From positions 1 to 18,115 of the forward strand of contig JBOGFC010000031.1 of the NCBI GenBank assembly GCA_050742155.1: a stretch of 18,115 nt of DNA, in the 5' to 3' direction. The notes beneath the pieces are model-generated. The model did no database searches, was not told the origin of the DNA, and worked only from the letters and a program-made list of their open reading frames with translations. This stretch comes from JBOGFC01 sp050742155 (lineage in GTDB: Bacteria > Actinomycetota > Acidimicrobiia > Spongiisociales > JALYHC01). Position 1 is the stretch's first letter. Every line of letters begins with the position of its first letter. The translations under genes and the position numbers were made by a program. Positions 1-10,241 of the stretch are shown here, piece after piece.

Positions 1-194
1 CGCTGGAGGCAGGTATGGGGTCGGCGGCGCAACACTCCCAGCACGCCCCGTATCGAGGCCGGAGCCAAGCGGGGCGGGGCGGGGAGGATGAGCTCGGTGA
101 GAGGCCGGCGGCGTAAGTCGCGCCGGAGGCGGTGCAGTACCCTGACGGTCCACCAGGCAGCGGCCAGGGTGGGCAGGTCGAGCCCGGCCCTCAT
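1..194 (-). CDS. Lasso-peptide B2-like (transglutaminase-like) protein, partial
   Basis: The gene runs off the left edge, leaving 64 N-terminal residues. The ATG (194-192) overlaps the PqqD-like stop codon in an ATGA arrangement, so the two genes are probably cotranslated. The visible protein starts MRAGLDLPTLAAAWW, is rich in Arg and Leu, and ends with LRRRPHTCLQR. A Cys followed by Leu-x-Arg after a helical N-terminal segment is how the catalytic Cys region of the PF13471 family (lasso peptide B2 / microcin J25 McjB-like leader proteases) usually begins. In that family the protein removes the leader peptide with the help of a PqqD-like B1 partner, which is exactly the neighbour here. The His and Asp of the triad lie outside the window. 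The family assignment is inferred from this fragment plus context. Confidence 0.72.
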   Translation of the reverse strand, partial: MRAGLDLPTLAAAWWTVRVLHRLRRDLRRRPLTELILPAPPRLAPASIRGVLGVLRRRPHTCLQ

Positions 195-463
195 TCCCCC
201 TCCAGCAGCCCCTGCTCGGAGAGTTGGGCGACGAAGGCGTCCACGTCGGCCCTCGCACCTTCGGGGTCGACGCCGAAGGCCTCCACCAGCTTGGACACCA
301 GCTCCTTTCGGGTTGCCCCTCCCACCAGGGCTCCCCATAGGAGGGCTCCGGAGGGATTGGTGGCCAGATAGTTGGAACTCTCCAGGTCGAGGGCGACGAT
401 CTCACCGTCCGCCGTCAACCACTCCAGGCCCTGGCGGCGAAGGCGAAGTAGTTCTGGGGCCAC
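191..463 (-). CDS. PqqD-family peptide-recognition protein (RRE, B1-like)
   Basis: A 90-residue protein, the usual length for PqqD. It starts at GTG 463 with a strong ribosome site GAGGAG five bases upstream (469-474 on the opposite strand). The sequence has the family layout: N-terminal strands around LEWLTADGEIVALDLES, the YLATNPSGALLW segment that leads into the helices, and a C-terminal helical part ending in VAQLSEQGLLEGE. PqqD-like domains are RiPP recognition elements: they bind the leader of a precursor peptide and present it to a partner enzyme. The downstream overlapping B2-like gene suggests the split B1/B2 leader-protease system. No precursor gene is visible within the window, so the substrate is unknown. 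A free-standing PqqD in a non-RiPP role cannot be excluded. Confidence 0.85.
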   Translation of the reverse strand: MAPELLRLRRQGLEWLTADGEIVALDLESSNYLATNPSGALLWGALVGGATRKELVSKLVEAFGVDPEGARADVDAFVAQLSEQGLLEGE

Positions 464-517
464 GGTTACTCCTCGGGCTCTGGGCGCCGCAAGCGCCGCT
501 CGCGGCCCTCTCCATGC

Positions 518-546
518 TTCCCAGCTTCCCCGCCCGCAGGTAGCCT
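518..546 (+). promoter_or_regulatory. Weak candidate promoter for the ABC operon
   Basis: In the 126-base divergent gap (464-589) between the PqqD-like gene and the ATPase gene, TTCCCA (518-523) and TAGCCT (541-546) are spaced by 17 bases. They match the sigma-70 -35 and -10 consensus at 4/6 and 3/6 positions. This would put a start near 553 and leave a leader of about 37 bases. It is a weak call. I saw no repeat, hairpin or precursor-peptide frame in the rest of the gap. Confidence 0.25.
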
Positions 547-589
547 ACTGCTGGCGGAGCTGGGGGGCACGAACCCAACGCGGGGTCGC

Positions 590-1363
590 ATGCTACGAGT
601 CGAAGCCATCACCAAGTGGTACCGCCCACCACCTCCCCTTCTCCGGCCACTGGTGCGGGTGGCCTCGCGCGCGCCGGTCCAGGCCCTCAAGGAGGTGTCG
701 ATGGCCGTCGACCGGGGTGAGGTGGTGGGTCTGGTGGGCCCCAACGGAGCCGGCAAGACCACCCTCATCCGGGTGATCGCCACCTTGCTCGTGCCCGATG
801 GCGGGACAGCCCATGTGCAGGGGTTCGAGGTCACTCGCCAGCCCTGGGAGGTGCGGAGCCACCTGGGACTGGTGTTGGAGGGGGACCGGGGCTTGTATGG
901 ACGTCTCACCGGCCGCCAGAACCTCGAATTCTTTGGGGTGTTCGCCGGCCTGCCGCCGTCCGCCGCGCGACAGAGGGCGGACGCGCTGATGCGCCAGACG
1001 AAACTGCACGGCCTGGACAAGCTGGTGTTCGGCTACTCGTCGGGGATGCGGGTCCGGCTGAGTCTCGCACGGGCCTTGCTGGCCGACCCACCCCTGCTTG
1101 TGCTCGACGAACCCTCTCGCAGCCTCGACCCGCTGGCCGCCGCCGAGCTGGGCGCCCTCCTCCGCCGGCTGGCCGATCGGGGTCGGGCGGTGCTTCTCTC
1201 CAGCCACCGGCTGGACGAGGTGGCCGCCGTGTGTGACCGGGTGGTGGTACTGATCGAAGGAGGCGTGCGCTTCGCCGGCCCCACCCGTGACTTGCAGGAG
1301 GGAGACGGCACCGGCGCGGCCGCCCTGGCCGCCCTGCTGGCCCGGGAGGTGGCGGCAGGATGA
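590..1363 (+). CDS. ABC transporter ATP-binding protein
   Basis: 257 residues, one nucleotide-binding domain. Walker A GPNGAGKTT is at residues 50-58, the signature is YSSGM at 149-153, Walker B LLVLDEP at 169-175, and the switch His is in LLSSHRLDE (H206). Where many ABC proteins have a Q-loop Gln, this one reads LVLEGDRGLY, a form I know from the exporter ATPases that partner ABC-2 permeases. The 30-residue N-terminal segment is rich in Pro and Arg. The ATG start has only a weak ribosome site. The stop overlaps the permease start in an ATGA junction, so the two form a complex. Position next to the PqqD/B2 pair suggests export of a modified peptide, but the substrate is not shown by the sequence. 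Confidence 0.9.
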   Translation: MLRVEAITKWYRPPPPLLRPLVRVASRAPVQALKEVSMAVDRGEVVGLVGPNGAGKTTLIRVIATLLVPDGGTAHVQGFEVTRQPWEVRSHLGLVLEGDRGLYGRLTGRQNLEFFGVFAGLPPSAARQRADALMRQTKLHGLDKLVFGYSSGMRVRLSLARALLADPPLLVLDEPSRSLDPLAAAELGALLRRLADRGRAVLLSSHRLDEVAAVCDRVVVLIEGGVRFAGPTRDLQEGDGTGAAALAALLAREVAAG

Positions 1364-2184
1364 ACTCTGTAGCCCACGCCTCGCTGGCCCAACGCCTGGC
1401 GGCGGTCACCCGCCGGGACTTGGTCATCGAGCTCTCCTACCACTTCCAGCTGGCCCTGCGGGTGGTGTCGGCTCTGCTCACTATGACCACCTTCTTCTAC
1501 GTCTCCCGGCTGGTGGGCACCCCCCCCGAGCTGGCCTCCTACCGGGGCGGCTACTTCGATTTCGCCCTGGTGGGGATGGTGGTCACCACCTTCAGCCTCC
1601 TGGGGCTGTCCACATTCAACCGCAAGATCATCGATGAGCAGCGGAGTGGCACCTTCGAGATCCTCCTCGCCTCTCCCGCCCGGCTGGGCCATCTCCTGCT
1701 GGGATCGCTGGTGGTGCCCCTGGCCCTCACCACTCTGGACGTGGCCATCTACCTGGTGGTGGGCATCGGCCTGTTGGGGGCGGGCTTCCCGGCCACTCGC
1801 ATCCTGCTGGCCCTTCCGCTGCTGGGGCTCACGCTGGGCGTCTACTGCGCCTTCGGTATCCTGTCGGCGGCTTTCATCCTCCTCACCAAGCGCGGCGACC
1901 CCTTCAGCGCCCTCCTCATCCAGGCCTCCAACCTGCTGGCGGGAACGCTCTTTCCGATCAGCCTGCTGCCCGGGCCACTCCAGGCGCTGGCCAGGCTTAT
2001 CCCCACCTTCTGGGGGCTGCAGGGCATCCGCAGCGCCCTCCTCACCTCCACATCCCCAGCGGACCTGCTGGACGAGCTGGCGGCCCTGCTGGTCTTCAAC
2101 GCGCTGCTGCTGCCCCTCTCGCTGTGGGCCTTCGGCCGGGCGGTGCGCTTCTGCCGGGTGGCCGGCACCCTGGGGGATTACTAG
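1360..2184 (+). CDS. ABC-2 type transporter permease
   Basis: 274 residues with about six hydrophobic helices, roughly at 27-47, 65-85, 112-135, 145-175, 188-205 and 235-262. Between helices 2 and 3 lies the segment EQRSGTFEILLASP, the cytoplasmic coupling region typical of ABC-2 permeases. It starts four bases inside the ATPase gene (ATGA), and its own TAG shares one base with the GTG of the next gene. The protein should sit in the cytoplasmic membrane with the upstream ATPase as a dimeric exporter. The substrate is unknown. No separate binding protein or protease domain is fused, so it is not a peptidase-containing (PCAT) exporter. Confidence 0.88.
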   Translation: MNSVAHASLAQRLAAVTRRDLVIELSYHFQLALRVVSALLTMTTFFYVSRLVGTPPELASYRGGYFDFALVGMVVTTFSLLGLSTFNRKIIDEQRSGTFEILLASPARLGHLLLGSLVVPLALTTLDVAIYLVVGIGLLGAGFPATRILLALPLLGLTLGVYCAFGILSAAFILLTKRGDPFSALLIQASNLLAGTLFPISLLPGPLQALARLIPTFWGLQGIRSALLTSTSPADLLDELAALLVFNALLLPLSLWAFGRAVRFCRVAGTLGDY

Positions 2185-3332
2185 TGGGGGCACCTCATCC
2201 GGCCCTCCTGGAGCTGGCCGCCGGGCGGCCTCTCCCTCTGATCACGAAGCCCCAGGAGCTTCTGCGCTCGGCCCGCGAGCACCGGATGACCGGGCTCCTC
2301 TGGAGCCGGGTGGAGGGGGGCGAGCCGGCCACGAACGGGACGTGGCGGGGGGCACTGGCCCGGGAGACCCTGCTCATCCGGGCGCGCCACCGGCGCCTCT
2401 GGGAGGCGTTGACCACCGTCACCGGCCGGCTGGCCACGATGGGAATCGAGGTGGCCACGGCCAAGGGAGTGACCGCCGAGGCCCGCTGGTACGACCGGCT
2501 GGGAGAGCGCCCCTGCCTCGACCTCGACCTGGTTGTCTCGCCGGCTCAAGTTCACCGCATCGGGGACATCGTGCGGGAGCTGCAGCCCGAGCACCCCTTC
2601 CGGGACCGGGTGCAGGACCTGATCGACCGAGGCATGATCCAGTCGGTGGATATCCGGTCCGAGGACGGTGTCTGGATCGATATCCACGCCGACATCCTCA
2701 AGTTCGAGATTCCCAGCCGCCAGCGGGAGCTGTTCTGGGAGCGGACCGTCTCCTTCCCCCTTCCTGATGGAAAGACCGTGAAGACCCTCGACCCGGAGAC
2801 CTCGCTCATCGAGTTCCTCCTGCATCTGAACAAGGACCGCTTCCGCTACCTACTCGGCTACGTCGACGTGGCCCGCATCCTGGAACGGGAGGAGCTGGAC
2901 TGGGACTTCATCGACCGGTGCCTCCGCACGGAGGGGCTGGAGGCCCACGCCTACCTGAGTCTGGGGGCGGTCACCTCAACCCTGCGAATACCTTCTCAGC
3001 CGCACCCGGCCCTCGGCCTGTGGAGAGCCCTCCTGTGGCGCGCGCTGTGGCGGCCCTCCGTGCGCCTTCAGGGAGACTTGGGCCTTCTCCGCCTCCAACG
3101 CCGCCAGCTGTTGATCCCCCTCACTGCCCGCCGCCGGGCCGGGGAGGCCATTCCTCGCCTCTGGGAGCGACTCCTCCCACCCCCCGAGTTGCTCGCCTAC
3201 TGGCACCCGCAAATCACTGGGCCCTACCTGTGGCGCCTGGCGGTGGGCCGGATTCGGACGAGACTCCAGCAGCGGAGATGGGCCACACAGCTGCAGCAGG
3301 CAGACAGCATGTCAACCCCCCTCCGCTCCTGA
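2184..3332 (+). CDS. Nucleotidyltransferase family protein (PF14907 type)
   Basis: I place the start at GTG 2184, which shares one base with the permease stop. An in-frame upstream extension would run inside the permease. The product is 382 residues. It carries the marks of the NTP_transf_5 family in the polymerase-beta fold: LATMGIEVATAKGVTAEARWY (KG at 94-95), then CLDLDLVVS with the metal-binding Asp pair D113/D115, then VWIDIHADI with the third Asp at 166. The helical C-terminal half is rich in Arg, Leu and Trp. The family is poorly characterised; members sit in some lasso-peptide-like gene clusters. Here it is the third gene of the transporter operon, facing the PqqD/B2 genes. Transfer of a nucleotide to a peptide or small molecule is an inference; the acceptor is unknown. 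Confidence 0.8.
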   Translation: MGAPHPALLELAAGRPLPLITKPQELLRSAREHRMTGLLWSRVEGGEPATNGTWRGALARETLLIRARHRRLWEALTTVTGRLATMGIEVATAKGVTAEARWYDRLGERPCLDLDLVVSPAQVHRIGDIVRELQPEHPFRDRVQDLIDRGMIQSVDIRSEDGVWIDIHADILKFEIPSRQRELFWERTVSFPLPDGKTVKTLDPETSLIEFLLHLNKDRFRYLLGYVDVARILEREELDWDFIDRCLRTEGLEAHAYLSLGAVTSTLRIPSQPHPALGLWRALLWRALWRPSVRLQGDLGLLRLQRRQLLIPLTARRRAGEAIPRLWERLLPPPELLAYWHPQITGPYLWRLAVGRIRTRLQQRRWATQLQQADSMSTPLRS

Positions 3333-3378
3333 TCGGCGTGCGGGCCACTCTCGGTGTCCGGCGCGTCCCCCGGGCTCC

Positions 3379-3384
3379 TACACT
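3379..3384 (+). promoter_or_regulatory. Candidate -10 element for glgE (near-leaderless)
   Basis: TACACT fits the TAnnnT -10 pattern and lies three to nine bases before the two candidate ATGs of glgE (3387, 3393). Neither ATG has a Shine-Dalgarno sequence. With the usual 7-8 base spacing, transcription would start at or beside ATG 3393, giving a leaderless message, as is common in actinobacteria. No clear -35 is visible. Confidence 0.4.
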
Positions 3385-3386
3385 CG

Positions 3387-5347
<1,961 letters not shown>

Positions 5348-5348
<1 letters not shown>

Positions 5349-8300
5349 TGGCCGACGACCCGCTCTGGTACAAGGACGCGGTCATCTACGAGCTGCATGT
5401 GCGCGCCTTCGCCGACTCCAACGGCGATGGGATCGGTGACTTCCGCGGCCTGACCGGCAAGCTCGACTACCTGCAGGACCTCGGGGTGACCGCCCTGTGG
5501 CTGCTCCCCTTCTACCCCTCGCCGCTGCGAGATGATGGGTACGACATCTCCGACTACACGGCCGTCCATCCTTCCTACGGCACCATGCAGGACTTCCGGG
5601 CCTTCTTGCGAGAGGCCCACCGCCGGGGCCTGCGGGTGATCACCGAGCTGATCATCAACCACACCTCCGATCAGCATCCCTGGTTCCAGCGAGCGCGCCG
5701 GGCGGCCCCGGATAGCCGCTATCGAGACTTCTACGTGTGGAGCGACACCCCCGACCGCTACCTCGACGCCCGGGTCATCTTTCCCGACACCGAGCACTCC
5801 AACTGGGCGTGGGACCCGGTGGCCGGGGCCCACTACTGGCACCGCTTCTTCTCCCACCAGCCCGACCTCAACTACGAGAACCCGGAAGTGCGCAAGGCGG
5901 TGGCCCGGGTGCTCGACTTCTGGCTGGACCTGGGAGTGGATGGCCTGCGCCTCGACGCCGTCCCCTACCTCTACGAGCGGGAGGGGACCATGTCCGAGAA
6001 CCTCCCGGAGACCCATGCGCTCCTCAAGGAGCTGCGTCGCCACGTGGACGCCAACTTCTCCCACCGCATGCTCTTGGCCGAGGCCAACCAGTGGCCCGAG
6101 GACGCCCAGGCCTACTTCGGGGACGGCGACGAGTGCCACATGGCCTTCCACTTTCCGGTGATGCCTCGCCTCTTCATGGCGCTGCGCATGGAGAACCGCT
6201 TTCCGATCATCGACATCCTCCAGCAGACCCCCGAGATCCCGGAGATCTGCCAGTGGGCCCTCTTCCTGCGCAACCACGACGAGCTCACCCTGGAGATGGT
6301 CACCGACGAGGAGCGGGACTACATGTACCGTTCCTACGCCCAGGACGGCCAGGCCCGCGTCAACCTGGGGATCCGACGCCGCCTGGCTCCCCTGCTGGGC
6401 AACAACCGCCGCTCCATCGAGCTGATGAACGCCCTACTCCTCTCACTGCCCGGCACCCCGGTCATCTACTACGGCGACGAGATCGGGATGGGCGACAACA
6501 TCTACCTGGGAGACCGCAACGGGGTACGCACCCCGATGCAGTGGAGCTCCGACCGCAACGCCGGCTTCTCCCGGGCCAACCCGCAGCAGCTCTACCTGCC
6601 GGTGATCATCGACCCCGAGTACCACTACGAGACCGTGAACGTGGAAGCGCAGCACAACAACCCCCATTCGATGCTCTGGTGGACCAAGCGCCTCATCGCC
6701 CAGCGGCGCCGCTTCCAGGTCTTCGGGCGGGGAGAGCTGGAGTTCCTCAACCCCGAGAACCCCAAGGTGCTCGCCTTCCTGCGCACCGACGGCGACCAGG
6801 CCGTCCTACTGGCCGCCAACCTGTCCCGCTTCGTCCAGTACGTGGAGCTCGACCTGGCCCGCTTCCGGGGGATCGTGCCGGTGGAGGTCTTCGGCCATAC
6901 CCACTTCCCGGCCATCGGCGAGCTGCCTTACCTGCTCACCCTGGGCCCGCACGGCTTCTTCTGGTTCCTCCTCGAGCGGGAGCGAGAGCGGATCGAGGTT
7001 CCGCCCACCGAGCGGGAGCATCCGGTCCTCGAGCTGAGTGGCTCGGTGGAGGAGCTCTTCCAGGGAACGGGCCGGGCGCGCCTCGCCTCGGTGCTGGCGG
7101 CCGACCTCCCCCGGCGGCGCTGGTTCGCCGCCAAGGGTCACACCATCTCCACGGCGCGGGTGGCCGACGTCATCGCCCACCCCCCGGACGGAAGCGCCAC
7201 CTATCTGGTCCTCCTGGAGGTGGAGTACCTGGACAGGGCCCCCGACACTTACCTTCTGCCACTCACTTTCGCCTTCGGCGACGAGGCTCACCGCCTCGCC
7301 TACGACCACCCCGAAGCCGTGGTGGCCCGCCTTCGCTCCCCCGAGCACGAGGAGAACGGGGTCCTCTACGACGCGGTCTGGAACCGGTCCTTCGCCGAGG
7401 GCTTCCTGAAGGCGATTCGCAAGCGGCGACGGGTCAAGGGGGAGGCCGGAGAGATGCGCGCCCGACCGTCCGACGCCCTCCGGCACCTGTTGGGCCCGGA
7501 CGGTGAGTCACTGCATCCGGTCGTCTCCGGGACCGAGCAGTCCAACACCTCGATCGTCTACGGAGACCGGATCATCCTCAAGCTGTTCCGGCGCCTGGAG
7601 CCGGGCCTCAACCCCGACCTGGAGATCGGCCGGTTCCTCACCGAGCGCACCGACTTCTCCAACAGCCCTCCCCTGGCCGGCTCGCTCGAGTACGAAGTCG
7701 GGCGGCAGGAGCCCACCACCCTGGCCTTGGCCCAGGAGTACATCGTCAGCCAGGGAGATGCCTGGCACTACACCCTGGATGCGCTGGGACGTTATTACGA
7801 GTCGGTTCTCACCGAGGAGGTCGGGGTGAGGCCCCCCATGACCGGCGGGCACCTCCTCGAGCTGTCCGAGGCCGCCGTCCCCCGGCTGGTCCAGGACCTG
7901 ATCGGCACCTACCTGGAGTCGGCCGGGCTGCTCGGCCTCCGCACCGCTCAACTCCACCTGGCCCTGGCCTCCGAGCCGGAGGACCGCAGTTTCAGCCCCG
8001 AGGCCATGAGCACCCTCTACCAGCGCTCGCTCTACCAGTCGATGCGCACCCTGGCCTCCCAGAACTTCCTCCTTCTCCAGAGGCGCCTCTCGAGGATCCC
8101 CGAGCACCTGCGGGAGGAGGCCGAGGCGGTCCTAGCGCGAGAGGCAGAGGTGCTGGAGCGGTTCCGGGCGGTCCACCAGACCAAGATCTCCGCCCAGCGC
8201 ATCCGCACGCACGGCGACTACCACCTGGGACAGGTGCTGTTCACAGGCCGGGACTTCATGATCATCGACTTCGAGGGCGAGCCGGCTCGCTCGCTCAGCG

Positions 8301-8668
8301 AGCGGAAGCTGAAACGCTCGCCGCTGCGGGACGTGGCCGGGATGGTGCGCTCCTTCCATTACGCCGCCTACACGGCCCTCTTCGACCAGGTCACCGTCGG
8401 AGCCATCTCGGATGAGCCCGAGGCGCTGGCGCAGGTGGAGCCGTGGGCCCGGCTCTGGTACCGCTGGACTGCGGCCGCCTTCCTGCGGACCTATCTGCAC
8501 GAGGCTTCCCAGGGATCGTTCCTGCCGGATGATCGGGAGCAGCTCCGGATCCTGCTCGACGCCTACCTCCTCGAGAAGGCCGTCTACGAGCTGGGCTACG
8601 AGATCAACAACCGCCCCGACTGGGTCCGCATCCCCCTGCGCGGCATCCTCGAGCAGCTGGGCGCCTGA
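5348..8668 (+). CDS. treS: Trehalose synthase-maltokinase fusion (TreS-Mak/Pep2)
   Basis: 1106 residues from ATG 5348, which shares one base with the glgE stop; the adjacent GTG 5345 is the alternative. Residues 1 to about 550 are a GH13_16 trehalose synthase starting DDPLWYKDAVIYELHVRAF, with nucleophile Asp in GLRLDAVPYL (D203), acid/base Glu in LLAEANQWPED (E245) and Asp in LRNHDE (D311). From about residue 570 a maltokinase follows: an N-terminal cap domain, VSGTEQSNTS, the catalytic loop HGDYHLGQ (D957) and the metal-binding IDFEGEPA (D974). The fused enzyme would convert trehalose to maltose and phosphorylate it to maltose-1-phosphate, the GlgE substrate. In mycobacteria the two activities are separate proteins that form a complex; here they are one chain. 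Both active sites look intact. Confidence 0.95.
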
Positions 8669-8690
8669 CCTGAGCACCCCCAACTCGATA

Positions 8691-8734
8691 CTTGCGTGAG
8701 TAATGACCCGCCGGCGGTCTGAAACTCACGCAAG
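8691..8734. terminator. Inverted-repeat hairpin between convergent genes
   Basis: CTTGCGTGAGT (8691-8701) is followed after 22 bases by its exact reverse complement ACTCACGCAAG (8724-8734). The centre holds a second perfect palindrome, CCGCCGGCGG (8708-8717), with the same midpoint, so the whole folds as a stem, internal loop, inner stem. It lies 22 bases after the treS-mak stop and 29 bases from the stop of the convergent CBS gene. A two-way transcription terminator is the simplest reading. There is no T-tract on either side, so it is not a classical intrinsic terminator. Confidence 0.6.
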
Positions 8735-8737
8735 AAC

Positions 8738-8760
8738 GGGGGGGAGGGGGCCGGGTCGGG
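8738..8760 (+). other. G-quadruplex motif
   Basis: Four plus-strand G runs of 7, 5, 3 and 3 bases are separated by loops of 1, 2 and 2 bases. This satisfies the usual four-run quadruplex pattern. The motif starts four bases after the hairpin and ends three bases before the stop codon of the convergent CBS-domain gene. It would form in the treS-mak read-through RNA; the CBS transcript carries the C-rich complement. Confidence 0.55.
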
Positions 8761-8763
8761 CCG

Positions 8764-9141
8764 CTACTCGCCCTCCACCAGCGCCCAGAGGAGGTCGCGG
8801 ATGGAGACGATGCCGAGCAGCTCACCGTCCTTGTCGATGACCGGCATGTGCCGGTAGCCCGTCTCCAACAGCCACTGGGCGGCCTCCTCCACGTCGACCT
8901 CGGGTGAGAAGACGTCCGGCGACTCCGACATCCACGAGCCGGCCTGCTCGGCGGCCGGGTCGGCCCCTTCCGACACCGCCTGCATCAGGTCCCGCTCGGT
9001 GAGGATGCCCACCAGCTGGTGCTTGTCGACCACCCCCAGGCTTCCCACCCCCGACTGCACCATTGCTCGGGCGGCGTCGCGCAGGGTGGCCTCCGGACCG
9101 ATCACCTCGGCGCTTCCCCCCACCAACTCACTGAGCTGCAC
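8764..9141 (-). CDS. Two-CBS-domain protein
   Basis: 125 residues, consisting of two CBS domains and nothing else. The first covers about 1-60 (with VGSLGVVDKHQLVGILTERDL), the second 71-125 (with TGYRHMPVIDKDGELLGIVSIRDLL). The start GTG 9141 (MQLSELVGG) has GGAGGT four bases upstream; the open frame extends much further but enters the sigma-factor gene in another frame, so the longer version is spurious. Such pairs bind adenine nucleotides or S-adenosylmethionine in other proteins. What this one binds or controls is unknown. It begins 50 bases after the sigma-factor stop on the same strand, so the two are probably in one operon. Confidence 0.85.
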   Translation of the reverse strand: MQLSELVGGSAEVIGPEATLRDAARAMVQSGVGSLGVVDKHQLVGILTERDLMQAVSEGADPAAEQAGSWMSESPDVFSPEVDVEEAAQWLLETGYRHMPVIDKDGELLGIVSIRDLLWALVEGE

Positions 9142-9191
9142 CGACACCTCCGCTGACCGCGAGGCTAGTAGTGGAGCGGCGCACGGAGGGC

Positions 9192-10172
9192 CTAGATGAG
9201 GTCCTGTTCCCTGATCCCGAAGGAGGGATGGCGGAGGCGGCACAGAGCCAGCTTCTCGAGCTGCCGGATCCTCTCCCGGGTGAGGTTGAACTCCTCCCCG
9301 ATCTCCTCCAGGGTGCGGGGCACGCCATCGAGGAACCCGTAGCGCAGCGCCAGGATGCGGCCCTCCCGCTCGGGGAGCCGGTCGATGGAGCGGCGCAGGC
9401 TGTCGGACACGTCCAGGTCCTCGGTCACCCGCACCGGGTCGACCGCCTCCTCGTCCTCGATGAAGTCCCCCAACAGGGCGCCATCCTCGCCGATGGGCTG
9501 CTCGAGCGAAACGGTGTCGGCCACGCCGAGCGCCAGCTCCACCTTGTCCACCGTCACCCCGGCCTCCTCGGCGATCTCGTCGAGGCGGGGGTCCCGGCCC
9601 AGCTCGGCCTTGAGGCTCGACTGAGCCGCCCGCACCGCCGCCAGCGTGTCGTGCAGGTGGACGGGGATACGCACGGTGCGCGACTTGTCGGCGATAGCGC
9701 GGGTGATGGCCTGGCGGATCCACCAGGTGGCATAGGTGGAGAACTTGAAGCCCTTGCGCCAGTCGAACTTCTCCACTGCCCGGATCAAGCCCAGATTGCC
9801 CTCCTGGATGAGGTCGAGGAAGTCGATGCCGGAGGTGTTGGCGTAGCGGCGAGCGTTGGCCACCACCAGGCGCAGGTTGGCGGTGAGGAAAACGTCCTTG
9901 GCCTCCTTGCCGTGCCGCGCCTTCCGGCGCAACTCCAGCTCTTCCCGCTTGTCCCGGCTGTCGGCGGCCTCGAGGCGAACCGCGGCGGCCTCCCCCGACT
10001 CGATCCGTTGGGCCAGCTCAACCTCCTGCTCGGCGGTGAGCAGGTCGTACTCGCCGATGGCCGTCAGGTACTGGCTGACCAGGTCGGTGGTGAGCCGACC
10101 GCGCTCATCCGTCAGCTTGTTCTTGTCTCGATCACGCAGGCGCGGAACCCGCGCCTTGTCCGCATCGGCCAT
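9192..10172 (-). CDS. RNA polymerase sigma factor, RpoD/SigB-like
   Basis: 326 residues from ATG 10172, which has GAGGAAAG about six bases upstream; the open frame continues to 10379 but that part holds the promoter. Region 1.2 is near 29-60 (LVSQYLTAIGEYDLLTAEQEVEL). Region 2 is at about 95-165 with LIQEGNLGLIRAVEKFDW and the -10 recognition helix YATWWIRQAITRAI. Region 3 is at about 172-250 and region 4 at 258-318 with RTLEEIGEEFNLTRERIRQLE. The long acidic region 1.1 of a primary sigma is missing and the tail RLRHPSF resembles mycobacterial SigB, so I read it as a group 2 sigma. A short primary sigma is possible because the rest of the genome is unseen. The CBS-domain gene follows on the same strand. 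Confidence 0.92.
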   Translation of the reverse strand: MADADKARVPRLRDRDKNKLTDERGRLTTDLVSQYLTAIGEYDLLTAEQEVELAQRIESGEAAAVRLEAADSRDKREELELRRKARHGKEAKDVFLTANLRLVVANARRYANTSGIDFLDLIQEGNLGLIRAVEKFDWRKGFKFSTYATWWIRQAITRAIADKSRTVRIPVHLHDTLAAVRAAQSSLKAELGRDPRLDEIAEEAGVTVDKVELALGVADTVSLEQPIGEDGALLGDFIEDEEAVDPVRVTEDLDVSDSLRRSIDRLPEREGRILALRYGFLDGVPRTLEEIGEEFNLTRERIRQLEKLALCRLRHPSFGIREQDLI

Positions 10173-10208
10173 TGGACTTTCCTCGCCCTCCACCGCTCCA
10201 GGGGCCTC

Positions 10209-10222
10209 GTGAACGCGTTCAC
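10209..10222. promoter_or_regulatory. 14-bp perfect palindrome, operator-like
   Basis: GTGAACGCGTTCAC is a perfect palindrome centred on CpG, the symmetry typical of LacI/GalR-family operators. It lies between the predicted transcription start and the ribosome site of the sigma-factor gene, 37 bases before its ATG. A half-site, GTGAAC, recurs at 10266-10271 across the predicted -35. A repressor bound here could block the sigma gene by roadblock. The cognate regulator is not in the window. Confidence 0.55.
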
Positions 10223-10241
10223 ATAGGGGCCCTGCTCGGTC

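Noticed and set aside
71..87. G-rich run near the left edge as a quadruplex
   Set aside because: Only three runs of four G and a final GG, so it fails the four-run rule; it is coding sequence of the B2-like gene.
464..589. Precursor peptide gene in the divergent gap
   Set aside because: No frame longer than a few codons with a start, a ribosome site and a leader-like sequence is present.
1033..2193. 386-residue minus-strand open frame opposite the ABC genes
   Set aside because: Low-complexity, Gly/Gln/Glu-rich translation with no family motif; it is the antisense of the well-supported ATPase and permease genes.
5737..7506. 589-residue plus-strand open frame inside treS-mak
   Set aside because: Pro/Arg/Gly-rich shadow in another frame of the TreS-maltokinase gene; long stop-free shadows are expected at this GC content.
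9142..9723. Long N-terminal extension of the CBS-domain protein
   Set aside because: The extension lies inside the sigma-factor gene in another frame and has shadow-like composition. GTG 9141 has its own ribosome site.
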